A stretch of 64,000 nucleotides of DNA from the NCBI GenBank assembly GCA_021464245.1, contig JADCRB010000029.1, positions 1,841,229 to 1,905,228 on the forward strand, read 5' to 3'. A program made the position numbers and the translations under genes. Positions 50,585 to 63,965 of the stretch are shown one piece after another. The notes below the pieces were generated by a model. It had not been told where the DNA came from. It saw only the letters and a program-made list of their open reading frames with translations, and did no database searches. The DNA comes from Carallia brachiata. Lineage: Eukaryota; Streptophyta; Magnoliopsida; Malpighiales; Rhizophoraceae. Numbering within the stretch: position 1 is the first letter of the stretch; the number at the start of each line of letters is the position of its first letter.

Positions 50585-52719
50585 CTTTTTTTATTTGTTA
50601 TAATCTTTTATGATTGAGAAAATTAATAAAATACATTAGAATTCATTCTGAGTATGACACTTTTACAAGCAAAATTTAGTTATGGAAAATAAAAAAAAAA
50701 CACAAAAGTAAAATTGAAATTTAAATAGAAGTTAAAAAAAATAGCATGGGATTAAAGCAAGGAAAAATAGGCACTTGGAATATCAGATTGCTTTCTAGTT
50801 GATAATTAAGAGATTATTAATAATCATTCTTTGTAGATTAATCTCATTGATATCCAATTATTTATTATAGTCATCAATTGTAGCCACTTTTAATTTTAAT
50901 TTATAAAGAAATTCTCTTACTATTATTTTTTAATCTTTTCATTACAGTGTAAAAAATGTATCTTTTTGGTTCTTAATTGATGTAACTAAACCATGATTTT
51001 TATTGTAAAATTGAAACCATTAATTGAAAAATGTAATGTACTTACAAATATAAAAGATTTTAGTAAGTGTGCATGTTACTAATTTAATATATAATGTTTC
51101 AATGACTAAGTAGTTTTTGCCTATATATAATTTATTATTAGTTACATGTAAGGTTCTCATTTTTTATTTAGCATTCTTGATTGATATTTTATTACAAATA
51201 TATAATTATTTATAATAATCAATCAAAAAATATATTTTAAACAAGTTTTGATTGGACTCTTATTCAACTCCCATTAAATGTTAAATCTTTAATCTTGTCA
51301 ATTGGAAAACTAGTTTGATTCTTATGGTCTTTTTGTTTAAAAAAAATAAAAAGTAAAAAAAAAAAAAACAAAAATGTTAGGCTTTCCCCTCATATTTTTA
51401 TTTTCTTTCCTTTCATGCATTTTCTATGCCAAAACATAGTGTTAAACTTTATTAGAGAGAAGAGACCAATAAATTATAACTCAGTCATATTAGAGTTGAT
51501 TGTAACACTAAAAGTCTCGAGTTCAAATTTTAAAGGATGTTTAATTTATTTTTTCGGTGCTGTTTTTTGGGTTAACTCTTAATACCTATTTCATAAGTGT
51601 CTAGTAAATTTTTTTTTATTGTTGTTATATTCTATTAGTTTCTTTGTATGGTTATCTAATAGTAACTAATTGAAAAGTAGCTAGTGATACTTTATAAGTA
51701 CTTTCCATTTTATAATTTTAAAAATAATTTAAATTGAATCATTACTCTTAAAAAGTATTTCTAGTGCTTTATTATTATTATTTGGTTGCCATATGAATAA
51801 ATTTGTATCTGAATATTTATATAAATATAACATTTTTTTAACAACTCTTAAATAATATATTTTTTTTCACTTCAAATTTATTAATATTAACACTTAAAAA
51901 AATATTTTATAGTATAGTTTTTTCTACTTTCTAATGAACATCAATAATTATTTATAGAATATTTATTTTAAAATAAAAAATTATGTAAGATGAAAATAAT
52001 TATTAATATGATATATTATATAAATTAAATACGTAAATCAGTTATTTTAATTTTTAACAATAATAATAAATAAAAAATTAATTAATTATTTTATTAACTA
52101 TTTTAATAATCAATAATAAAATTTAACAATTAACAATAATAACCAATAACAACAAATAAGTAAATCGAATATACCGAAGTCTCAATTAAAGAAAGAGGGA
52201 GCAAAAGAACTTGAGAAGGAGCGTAACGCAGACAGGCGAAGAAAGCGCGTGGAACATTATTCTCCAGAGGTTGAACTTGCCCTATTTTATATAAATCGCG
52301 GGAGCCTGCACCGAATCTGTGTTTTCAGATATTCACCGCTACCCAATCATCTCTCTCGTTTTTTTCGCTTCTAGCTGAGTCCCTTTCCCACCATCGAACT
52401 TTTCAGTATTTGCGCTCCCACCCCCTCCAAAACCCTCCAATTCCCAAAATCCCCTCTTCCCTCCCAACCCGCGCGCGCGATTCCGTACATTGGTACTGTT
52501 TCCATTTTCCTTTGTCTTTCGAATTTCCTTTCGTGCATGTCGTCGGCTTGAAACCTATTTTTCCCCGTTGCAAGCAGACTAGACTAGGGTTTTTCTTTGT
52601 GTTTGGGCAGGGCGGAGACGATTTGAGCGGTATCGGAGGACTTCGACTGAGATGGAGGCTGCCGCGCCGGTGTTCCCCCCGCCGCCGCTGCTGCTGCCGC
52701 TCGCGTCGGTTCTCTGCCG

Positions 52720-55700
52720 ATGCCGTCTTCGAGGAAGGAGTGGCGTGCCGTTTCGGAGCACCATTCAGTTCGGAACGTCGGGGACGAGGTTGTGAACTTT
52801 TCTCTGTTTCTTTTGTCTCTCGCGGTTTTTTTTTTTTTTTAACATTCGGTTTTATCTTGTTTCTGTGGGAATGTAGGTAATTGTGTTTTGGTAAACTGCT
52901 TGGTGTTTAGGGTTTTTGATGTTTTGGCGCTTAAAATAGTTTATGGATACAGTATTCGTGACAGCTATGTGTTTTCAGTTTGCCAGCCTGTTAGGGTTTG
53001 TTGTTTTTGTTGTTCATATGCTTATAATTCAGCAAATTATTTGGCAATATGCAGTGAATCATTTCAATTTTGCTCTCTCAGATTGAAAAGTTGATACTCC
53101 GTTGAGTTATAGGAAGATGATGAGCTTTTTGGGAGATAATGTTTCTGTTTCTTATGCCGTTTGCTAAATTGGTTTTTTTTTTCTCAACTACAGGAGTTGG
53201 GACAATCAAAGTTGGGGCAGTTAGATGAGAGGACAATATATGAGGTAAGACATATTAATGTTTCAAACTAGATTTTGGCCCAAGGAGTATGGGGAAAGTG
53301 AACTTTATTTGATGTTTATCAAGGTGCAGCAAGGAAGAGAGCCTGTCGATGTGGACTTTCGTTCCGTTTCTGTGGATGGGAGTTTAGGTGATGACATTTT
53401 GCAGCAGCGAATTCATAGTATTTGTAGGCAAAGAGAAGAGTTGCAACAGATGGAGGTTGATCTTAGAGTTCAGGCAATTGCTAGATCTGAGATAATGGAT
53501 ATTCAAAATCGCTATGATTGTCAAATCAAAGAGCATCTGGATGCTGCTGCTAAGCTTCAGGTATGAGATATATATTCTGAGCTTAATATGCTGTTGTTTT
53601 CTCTTCTTACTCATTGCAATATGTGTGATGGGGTTAAGCAATAACGAAAAAGATTTGTGTAACCAACCTTAATTAAATTTGAGTTTCAGATTTTGTTCCA
53701 TTTTTGTATTGTTATAGACTAACACAGCTCTTAGTAGCATTTAGCGTTAACACTCAAGCCCTTTGTGTTGTCCCTATCACCCCATACATAGACTCAAGTC
53801 ATCCAATCTGTCACATCCCTTTAAAACCTACTTAGTTGTGTAACTTTTGTGCCTATAAATGTCAAGGTCCTCCTAAACCCAGAGTAAGTCTTTTTAGCAC
53901 TTTCCCTCTCTTCATAGGGACATTACTTCTTCAAGTTGTATTTAGATAATGCACATGCATGGCTTCCACATTTCCCATTTTTATGTTTCCTGTTTACTTT
54001 GTTTGCAGGAGCAACTTCATGAAAGAGAACAGACGATACGTGAATTGGAGAGGAGAATCGAAGAGAAAGACAGGGAAATTCATGCCATCAAACTAGATAA
54101 TGAAGCGGTTTGTTTAGCTGTGTTTTGTTCTTGAGAAATAATTTTTTAATAGATGGCAAGCCTTGTATAGACCATAAAGTACTCTATTCTCACTTGTTCC
54201 ATCTTTGCAGGCTTGGGCTAAAGAAGACCTTCTGAGGGAGCAAAATAAAGAACTGGCATCGTTCAGGTTTGGATCTTTGGCTTAAATAGTCAAGAACGGG
54301 CATTCTATGCTTTTGAATTTTTTTGTTCGTTTTGGCAGCTTTTTGGGTCAAGGTTGATAATAATTTTCCTAGAATGCACACACAAACTGAGATTTCTCAT
54401 TTATTTTATGCTAAGGGTTATGTTGAAACATTAACAACTGTGTATAGTTGTGGGTGTGCTTTGGATGATTTCTATGTTCAAATTTTGACCCTGAAACTTT
54501 TAGATGACTATGTCCTTTTTGCAGACGAGAGCGTGATCACTCTGAAGCTGAAAGAGCTCAACATATACAGCAAATACGCGACCTGCAAGAACATATTCAA
54601 GAGAAAGAGAGGCAGATTCTTGAGCTGCAGGAACAGGTCTGTTGATTTAGGTGTTCCTGACGCACTTTTGTTTTCCTGCTACATGGAAGTTGACTCATCT
54701 CTTTTTATCTTCAAGTATATATTCTTGTTGTTTTTGAAAGAAATCAAACCCCAAACGATAGTTTTTTTTTCTTTTTATGGGTTTTTACTGAAATTTACAT
54801 CTAGAAACTTTTATAGAACACTTACCAGCCAAGATGTCTGAAACATTGAATCTCTTCCAGCATAGGGTTGATCAGGAGACCATCTTCTTGAAGGATGAGC
54901 AATTGAAAGCATGGATTGCACGTGCTCAGGAGATGGATGCCTTGCAATCTACCACAAACCACTCATTACAAGCTGAATTGAGAGAACGTACAGAACAGTA
55001 TAATCAGCTGTGGCTAGGGTATCAAAGACAGGTCAATTTCCTCTGGTCTCTTTCTTCACTCTTTTAGTTCTTGGTTCACATTTGTATGGTGTTTGCTCTA
55101 AGTACCTCATTTTTCCACGGGTGTTGTTGGGTGCTTGTCTTGCTTTCAGTTGTTGGCCAATGTTGGTTGATGTGCAGCTATTTTATGTTCCTCTTCTGCT
55201 CATGATGGCGGTTAAAAAATTTTCTTATCAATTCCCCTACATGGATTAGTATTTGCCACTCAATAAGTAGTGCTGCACAGCTCATCTTTGAGGAAGTAAA
55301 TCTTATTGAATTGACTTTCTTTTCACCCTGTGGTTTCAGTTTGCAGAGATGGAGCGAATTCACTTACATGCTGTACAACAGCTTCAACATCAACTAGCTG
55401 ATGCCAGAGAAAGGAGTGGACCCTACACTGATGAGTCACACATGTCAGAAACAAAGTCAAGTGATGTACTGAAATTTAGTGAGGACAATGGAAGCCAACT
55501 GAATGTGAATGGGAGCAGTGCCCAAAGTGCTAATAATGGATCATTACCGAATGGCAATGTGGATAATATCTCGTCTTTTGCTTCAACTGGCAATGAATCA
55601 AATCAGGTATCGTGTATTTTCTCTTTTCATTGAAATGTATTAGGCAATTATCTTTTAGAATTATTAATGCGCAGTGTGAGCGTTAGAAGTGCTTTCCGTA

Positions 55701-58700
55701 ATTATAGAACGATCATGGTGAAGGACACATCTGGAAAGAGAATACAGGATCCAGCTGTGTTTTAGTTGATTTGATATGTAGCACTCAGCAGTGCATTTGT
55801 ATAGCCTACCATTTCCTCAACTTCCCCCTGCATCTTAGTTGCTGAAGCTGATTGTTTTTACTTGCTGGTTGCTTCTTCTGCGACACCCACTGCATGTTTT
55901 TCTACTATATGAAAAAAAAACTAGTGTAGACACTAGAGAGGCCTTATTCACATAGACAATAAAACACAAACAATGATAAGCTTTAATATCATGATGTTAT
56001 TCTGCGTTCAGAACCATCATGGAAGTGACTGAATTAGAGTTAATGGTATAACTGCCTCCAGCAGCCAATGGAATCTCAACTGAAATGTGTTAAATTGTAT
56101 GTTCACATTGAATGATGAAGCATTTATAATGCCATGAGTTTGGCGTAGGTGTTCTAGAGTGGGTTTTAGTTGGGTGTATAGGTCATAGGTTCAGATCAAG
56201 AAGTGCAATATCTAAGTGAGAAGGAAGCTACATCTGAAATCAGCAATGACCATTGGTTGCCTGATGGAATGTTAATGCTTGCTGGATTATTTACTTGTGA
56301 ATATTTTGCGTGTTTGATAGTTTACCTTTCAATCAACTCGCCATGTTGCTTTTATCAAGGTTGATGGCTGTTCTGCCTTCTAAAACGTATCATTTTTCCT
56401 TGAATTGTTGTCAGGCCAATTCTTTCAATCTCTGTGGTTGATACTGACTCATGCGTCTCTTTTCAGATGAAGCATTAATTTATTATAAAACACACGTGCT
56501 GGAGAATTTCCATGTCTGTTGTTTTTTGAATTACCTATTTCAGTTTGAGGGCTGCAAATCATGGGCTATATGAGACTACCAGACTTCTTGTTAGTGTTTA
56601 TGATACATGGCATCTATTTAACAAGCATGATCTTGTTAACTAGTCTGACCTTATAAGTTTTAATCTTTTGCTGGTAGATTGAGTGCAACAGCTTGTGGAT
56701 GGTGGTATAATTAAGAATTGTGTTGCTTTGTTCACATGCCGAATCAGAGAACTGCTCATTTACTAATTTTTTTTTTTTTTGTTTGTGATTTCATTCATTC
56801 TGGAGAGATTTTGGAAGAAATTTGTGTTAGGTTGAGGGTGTATGCCCGCCGTTGGCTTTGTATATCATAGTAATTATGGTGGACAATCATTTTTACACTT
56901 GTGAGATGGTTAGACTTCCAGTTGGGGAAATTTCAGGTGCGCTAAACTTACGGGGGAACAAAGTGATCTTGGGGAACAAGCTGATCTTAAAAAGTGGTTT
57001 AAACAGCATGTAAGATGACAGGCTAGGTGTATCTTGTGGGGGCTTCTTGTGATCGTGATAGTAGTTCATAATTTCTGTGTTCGCTTATTTGCTGGGACCT
57101 TCTTGTTTAGTATGTTTTGGACAGTTAGACAAAAATCAAGGTAGTAGATAAGTGAAAGAAATTTTGATTTTGTTATGCAGTACTTGGTTGAAATCTACCT
57201 TCCAGTTGCTGGAAAATCAAAGGTCCAATTGTGACTAATATATTGTTGTTTTGATCATTAGATGAACCATGTTGCTGGTGTCCCAATGGCTCCATCATCT
57301 TTACTTGGGATGCCTACCTACCTTCCACCTGGACAGGTGACAGCACTGCATCCCTTCTTTCTGCATCAGCAGGGGATTCCCCATTCCGTGCCATCACATG
57401 TTCCCCAATCTCATATTGGGCATTTTAACTCTCTACCGGCATTGGCATCACTGCCACAGTGGCAGAACCAAGAGGTATTGCGAGACACATTTATTTTTCC
57501 TTTTGTTGCTGTCACGTATTGGGTGCAGTAGCATTAATTTTTACTGATCAAAGATTATGGTTATACAGTGTAGTAATTTAAACTTTTTTCTTATTTTTCA
57601 GGCTGTATCAGAGGGTGGACAAATGCCTAAGGAGAATCAGCATACATCATCCCATTCTGATCATAACCTGCTGAGATCAGAAGGAAAGTGTGATTATGAA
57701 GTTAATGGGCAAAGCTTTCATCCAGACTATCTGGATGCCAATACCAGTCAAGGGGGAAGGCCTGATCCTGTGATTTCATCCAGTGGGGAACCACAGGTTT
57801 CCATTTTGATATGTTCTTTAGAGTTTTAACCCAAATGAAAAATTATCATAATCATCATTGACAGGATCTGTCAAAATTTTTTGCAGGTTCTTGATAGGGG
57901 TTACTTAGTTGTCCCTCAACCTCAACCAAGCTTGCAACAGGTTTCTTCCCAATTTGATGATGCTTTACAATTGCATCCTCTAGGACAGAATGACGACATG
58001 AAGGTTTTGCTCCCCTTTTATTTGCTCTGCTGGTGTCGCTGGTTGTATGTTTATTACTGAAGCAGCTGCTTAAGAGTATGTGGACTTAGCATATGTTCAA
58101 TTTGCTGTGGTGCAGGAGCAGAGTATTCCAGATTTAAGCAATCAAGGACCTGAGGGCCAGGTTTTGGTCAATGATCAACCAATCTCTGCTGCCAGTCCGT
58201 CACTGTCTGAAACGTCAATTGATTCAGTTAATCTCAGTGAAACCACCACCAATAATGGTGCTGGTGCTGTTTTATCTGAATCATTTATATCCACAAAGAT
58301 GACCAATATGGTGACTGCAGCAAAAGTTCCAGAGCCTACCCTACTTGATGAAAGATCTCTATTGGCCTGCATAGTACGCACAATTCCGGCTGGGGGTAGA
58401 ATTAGGATCAATTCAACGGTATGTTGATTTGACCCTTCCGCAAAGCACACTATGAGAGTCTTGTGCACTAGGACGCCTGTTAGCTTATATATCCTTCCAG
58501 TATTAACCATAACTTTTATTGGTGTCAAGTACAGCTACCCAACAGACTGGGGAAGATGCTTGCACCTTTGCATTGGCATGATTACAAGAAAAAGTATGGA
58601 AAGCTTGATGATTTTGTGGCCAGTCACCCAGAAGTGAGTTCTTGAATTGACATTTATATCAGTTATTTGCAAGATTTAGATTATGATGACTGAGAATATA

Positions 58701-59557
58701 AGCTGTGATTTCAGTTGTTTTTGATTGAGGGTGACCATATTCAACTTCGAGAAGGAGCACAAGAAATCATAGCTGCTAAGGCCGCAGTTGCAAAAGTTGC
58801 AGCAGCAGCTGCTGCTGCTTCATCTCCTTACTCATCATTTTTGCCATCTGTTGCTATTACTCCAGTTGCTCAGTCTCATCGACTTAAAAATTTTCCATCC
58901 CTTGAATCGAAGATTTCTAATGGTGTCACACTCAGTGCTGCTGGAACTATCTCAAATGTGAAAATTTTGAGCAAATCAAAAGACTCCCCACGGAATGGAT
59001 CAGATTTTGATAGATTGAGTGTAAGCAGAAGCTCAATTCATCAGAGGCCTGACTCAAATTTTGTTGGAGGGCAGCAGGGCAGGTATTGTTAATCTCTGTA
59101 AAACTGCAGCATGTATTTTATGAATGTTCAACCATGTAGTTGTTTGCATTGTTTCAAAACCCAGATGGGTCCTTGACCCGGACAAGGGCTGGGTCACCCG
59201 TCAGTGGTTGGACTGGCAGATCAAGTCGTTTATTTTTTATAATTAGTTTAAAGTAATATTTGATCAAGTAATTTTTTCAAAATAAAAAGGAAACATAGCA
59301 AACATCCGACCAGCACATGTCATTGAGTCGGCTGGGTCGCTCTGGGTTGGACAATTGCTTTTTCCAGATCAATTTCAGGTCCAGCTCAAATAAGGAAACC
59401 AGACCAGGATCATGACTAGTTTGCCGGTTCATCAGTCCAACCATCCGACCTGGTCTGGTTTTTGAATTTATGGTTATCTATACTAGTGGAGGATGAGATT
59501 TGGAGCTTAACATTGTATGACTGTTGCAGGACAAGTGCATTAACTTCTAGAAGATAG
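52720..59557 (+). CDS. Coiled-coil protein with C-terminal winged-helix (LOTUS-like) domain, ~794 aa
   Basis: Fifteen exons keep frame: 52720-52788, 53194-53244, 53324-53560, 54009-54107, 54211-54266, 54525-54636, 54861-55031, 55340-55606, 57262-57474, 57602-57796, 57887-58003, 58116-58418, 58535-58633, 58715-59082 and 59530-59557. It belongs to a plant family I know only as uncharacterised (I believe DUF7725). Residues ~40-290 are a long coiled coil rich in Glu, Arg and Gln (e.g. RELERRIEEKDREIHAIK). The middle is low-complexity, with Pro/His-rich and Ser-rich parts. Residues ~600-690 (LLACIVRTIPAGGRIRI, LPNRLGKMLAPLHWHDYKKK, YGKLDDFVASHPELF, REGAQE) look like an OST-HTH/LOTUS-type winged helix, which suggests RNA or protein binding; an Ala-rich helix follows. 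The start at MPSSRKEW was chosen because it is conserved in frame. An ATG at 52652 is out of frame with it by one base, at a C run. The function is not known to me. Confidence 0.85.
59150..59475. mobile_element. MITE-like element in the last intron of the coiled-coil gene
   Basis: The ends 'tttcaaaacccaga' and 'tctggtttttgaa' are inverted repeats. The subterminal regions are rich in 'gacc..gg' words (cccggacaagg, gaccaggatc, ccgacctggtctgg). The design is the same as at 3985 and 41791, but with different sequence inside. No clear target duplication was found. Confidence 0.5.
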
Positions 59558-59559
59558 TA

Positions 59560-61377
59560 AGTAAGCTCAGGATAACTGTGTTTTTTTTTTTTTTTTTTTT
59601 GTGTTTGTGTGTTTTGCATCCTGTCAGTTCTGTTGCATGCATATCTGCTGGATTGCTTTTTGTTGATATCCGGTGTTTGGTTCACATATTCCAAGTTTTG
59701 CTTTATCTCTCTAGGCTTTCTCTCATATAGTCTACATTTGGATTTTGGACGGCATGGGACAGCAGCATCCATAGACATTAGACATTAACATGTTGCATTT
59801 TTATTTTATTTTATTTTATTTTAATGTTGTTTACCAATCATTATCTGCTGTTTAGTTGTCAAAGATTAGTTCTTCTGTTGTAAAAATTTTGTTCTTCCGA
59901 TGATTCTCTGGATAACTCTAGGTGATGTTTACCAGTTGTCTTAACTATGTCTCTTGCGATTTTTATGATGTTTAAAGTACTTTTAGTAATCTGCTCAATA
60001 AATTTAACGACAATTGTTTTTGGCAGGAGGCAACATGGGCATGCCTAGGTGAACTTATTCTCTATCTAACTGATTTGCGGATTGAGCATTTATGGGGTTC
60101 ATTTGGGGGTAGAATTTGCCGTTGCTGCTGGAAATTGCTGTGAACTTCTTACAGGGACTCGTCAACTGACTTAAAAGAAAGGAGAAATTTCCTCTCATCT
60201 GTCCATGCTTTTGGAGAAAGTTGTTAAAAACTCATTTTTCTGTGTGAACTACAATTGTGAAGACAGAACATTCAACTTTGATATTATGCAGAAAATTGCA
60301 TTCGTGCGTTTATTAGCCCATACAGTTAGATCACTTAGAAGCAATTTTCTGACCTGTTGGGCTCTTATTTCTTTTGAAGATGTTATTTTGGTTTGTGGTC
60401 ACTTCCAAATGCTTTTTAGCATGTACTCGTAAATTGGTTGCCCTAAATTTGCGATTGAATCAGTTCGTTAAAAAAAAGGGGGTTCATGTGATTTACCTTT
60501 TGAGTTTTACGTTCTTGTAGTTAATTTCTATTTTGGCAACTAAGATCAATTGTCGAAATTTGTTAATTTTAAAACTTTATAGATGTTAAAAAAAAATATA
60601 ATATAAATTTAAATAGAAAATAATGTTTTTTTTTATAACTGTTACTTAAAGCCAAAAGTTATAACTTCGTCCTGTTATGAAATTTGAATAGTATGTTTAA
60701 TTAGCGAAAGTCCGAACAATGCAATATGAATTCTGCGTGGAGTCTCACATCACTTGAGGCCTCCAATCCCATTTTGGTTGCTCCCGAGTCTTGACTTACT
60801 TTGCTCTCTCCTACCTTATTTCCTGTGTCACAAACTAGGCATGCACATACACAAAGAGATAAATCAGGAAGTCAAAAGGTTGCTTCCCTTTCCATATTTA
60901 GATATAGAGATACAGCCAGAGACAAAGATTTTTGCTGTAACACTCATAATGATCAACTTTACGAAGATCCCACTGTACCCTGAAAGCTCGTCGCATTCCA
61001 TTTAGTATTAGGAATAGGCGTAATCGGGCAAAGGTCTTGCACGCGGTGGAGCACTTGCAAAATCGGACTCTCTATGCCAAAAACCATCAGCAATGGTTCT
61101 TTGTTTTTATTTTTTGGTTGGGTTGCTAGATCTCTAGGGATAGCTATTAATTGCAGCATCTTTGGAAAAAGAAAAATTTTATCTTGCATGCATACAAAAG
61201 AGTCTAAATGGGAGCTATTTTTTGCTCATGTAACAAGACAACTACTACCTGGAGAGGAGAAAGTGCGGTTATATAAAGAAACCTACAATACCACTAAGAG
61301 GAAAATTCCTGCAAAATTATAACCGCTCCCAGCTCTGTAGACTAGAAGGAAATCTAGCAGTTAACAGCATTTGGATC
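59560..61377. other. 3' region between two convergent genes
   Basis: It holds a T-run (59580-59600), a (TTTTA)n tract (about 59800-59823) and a possible alternative last exon at 60026-60049 of the coiled-coil gene. It then continues as the 3' UTRs and spacer of the two convergent genes. Short frames at 60.2-61.3 kb do not look coding. Confidence 0.5.
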
Positions 61378-63965
61378 TCATGGTTGAGCATTTCCATCAT
61401 TGACACCAGGCCTCATTCTCAGCTGTCCTTGAATGAACTGCTGCTGCTGGAGAAGTGACGGCAGTTGTTGCTGTTGTTGATCATCTAATTGCAATGGGAG
61501 GAGATTTGGAGTGGAATGCATCGGTTGTTGAGGCATTGGGGCTTGAGATGGCTGCACATAATGCTCTTGTTGCACTGAAGCCTGCGGCAGCACCTGCAAT
61601 TTTTGCCAGAAAGAAGGATCCTTAAAATGGAGGTCTTGTGCCAGTGACTGGAAAAAGAACTGAAAAAAAAAAAAAAACCAAAAAATAAGTTTTTCCTATG
61701 CGATATAAATGAGTAACAATAAATTCACCTGAGAAGGCGCTGCTGTGCCTTGTGGCTGGATATCAGCTATTCTAGCTAGAAACATCAGGTTCTGCTGTAG
61801 CTGGGCTTGATACCTGAATTTGTTATGTATGATGTTAACATGCGACTAACTGAAGATTGAGACTTATGACTGTAAGTAACATATCTTGCTGCAGTTGTCA
61901 AAAGTGGAACCCGATGTTTTGGTTTTTCAAGAAAAGGCACTAAAACACGTCATTGGCCAGAGGGAACAATAAATTCACCGACAATGATCCCTGTCATTTC
62001 CAGCTACTATGCACGATGATATGCTTTCGCCTTTCAATGACAGGCAATTGTCAAAAAGCTAATAAATGCAGGAACTGAAGACATAGTTTGTCAATTCAAA
62101 GGTCTCTGCTCAACCTCTATTCCTGGAATTATCACAAGTACCTTAATCTGTTCACACTCATTTTATGCACGGATTCGTTTTGGAACATTTCGTACAACAT
62201 TAAGCAGGATGGTGCCGAATAGATCATCCATGAAGGTGTGATGGACAAACATTTTATTTTGCAAACTTGGAAAGCCAGCAAATAATTCCCAACAATCATA
62301 AAGATTCCAAGGTTGTAGTCAAACCAAATTTAACTAATCTTTGCTTGAAATATTTCTTGCTTACCATCTGACAGTTCAGCATGCATTGCTTGTTGATATG
62401 TTATATTTCTATTCAAAAGTTTCCAATAGCTTTCAAGAAAATTTGTCCCGAAAATTTGAGTCCCTCATGATCTTGTAAAAAGAACCATGAATATTTTTTC
62501 TTTCCTTGTTTCTTCTTGTTCTTCTTTTTTTTTTTTTCACAAATAACCATGGAACATCTTCTTTAAGCAGGGAGATAAAGGTATGTAAAGACAGAGATAT
62601 GTATAGATAAATGACTGAACCATGTATGATTGATGGAATAGGTATGAGAAGAAAAGGCCCAAATGCAGATATCCCAGAAATGAGGAGTCTTATTGCCAAT
62701 ATTTTACACTCAATGACTGATATGTCCAAGATACGAGTGTAGATCAAAGAATCAGAATACAAAATACATAAAAAAAAAAAAAAAATTTCCAATCTTTCAG
62801 CATTTGAAACCAAAACATAGTGGATCAAGTGCACGACAATTTGTACGAAAGAACACTGATCATGCTGTTTGGTGCCATCATGAAAATCAACAAAAAGAAG
62901 AGCATTCTAGTTAGTTTGTCACTCACGGGGTACATTCAGCAAACTTTCCCTGGTTTTGATACTCCAGTATAGCCATGATCAGCCGCTGATTATCATCCAA
63001 ATACTACATGATGAACAAAATATCAGCCTCATTAAATGGAAAATGAACTATATTTTCTCACTAGTTCAGGCACATTACCATTTTATCGTATGAAGCCATC
63101 AAACAAGGTGACTTTCTCAAAACAAAAAGAACCAAAAAAGCAGCGTTAGCTCACGCATATTAAGCCTCCTTCAGAATCCAAGTCTCATTTCCAAATCAAC
63201 AAAAAAGAGATTTTATGTCACTTCAAGCTCCTCAAAGTCGAAAACATTGATCAAGTACTAATAGTAACAGATATAATCTTTGTCATCCAAACATAATGTA
63301 ATCGACCCGAAATGTGTCAATAATAAGTTATGAGTTGGGCAATGCAATAAAGCCCCATTGGAAAAGGAATAGAAGCAGAACAAGTCAGCAATCCATTTCA
63401 CTTGCCAAACGCATCCATTATGTTGGGATCAATTCATGAAATGGCAACATGATAATTAGATACTACTCTTCAATCAGAGAAAAACCCATTTTATTAACAT
63501 AAAACAAAGAGAACAACAACCAAAAGAGGCACATTATCCATATGGGCCTCAACAAAAACAAGCATTATACCTATACCCATAGAAAAGCAATCGGCAATAA
63601 TCACACCCATATAGAAAAACTAAGATAGAAAGAACTGACCAGCAGAAAACAACAATTGCAGAAATTCCATCGACCAATTAACATAAAGAGAATTTTTTTT
63701 TTTTGTTTTTTTGGGTTATGGATCCATGAAAGAAAGAAGGAGCAATCAACCATAGTGCATGCAGAAGAAAGACCCATTTTTTATAGACTTCAGATAGAGA
63801 AAACACAAATAATGAAATGTACATAAAAAAAGAAAAGAAGCGAAATTTGAAAACCTTCTGAATCTGCTCAGTTGTGATGTTAAGCATCATTGGTGGTGGT
63901 GGTGCTGCTGCTGCTGCTGGTTGTTGTTGTTGTTGTTGTTGCTGCTGCTGTGGGTGTGGTTGCAT
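61378..63965 (-). CDS. SSXT/SS18-domain co-activator (GIF-like), 180 aa
   Basis: Minus-strand exons: 63965-63855, 63003-62927, 61813-61729 and 61647-61378, in frame. GIF proteins are the plant SS18 homologues that bind GRF transcription factors and SWI/SNF chromatin remodellers to promote cell proliferation in leaves and flowers. After a Gln run and an Ala/Pro run, residues ~27-80 form the SSXT domain: NITTEQIQKYLDDNQRLI, MAILEYQNQGKFAECTPY, then QQNLMFLARIADIQPQ. The rest is Gln/Pro/Met-rich (QQQQLPSLLQQQQFIQGQ). Differences from usual GIFs are FLARIADI instead of YLAAIADA, and a short tail. Exon 4 has a second in-frame acceptor (ttgcag before GTG CTG CCG) 54 bases downstream, which would remove 18 residues (SLAQDL...KLQ). 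The ATG at 63965 was chosen; only about 35 bases of leader lie inside the window. Confidence 0.85.

Larger units (their letters stand above)
46300..52640. other. Repeat-rich intergenic DNA before the coiled-coil gene
   Basis: It contains the tandem duplication at 46951-47435, (GT)n at 47811-47846, short 'acaaaagtgtgtagct' repeats at 48575-48633, (GA)n at 49055-49100 and the SINE at 50262-50584. A purine-rich stretch at 48.9-49.1 kb has no long frame. The last 400 bases, with increasing GC and CT-rich blocks, are the promoter and leader of the gene at 52720. Confidence 0.5.

Noticed and set aside
60205..61322. Several 60-83 codon frames between the convergent genes
   Set aside because: They overlap each other on both strands, show no conserved character and lie in presumed 3' UTRs.
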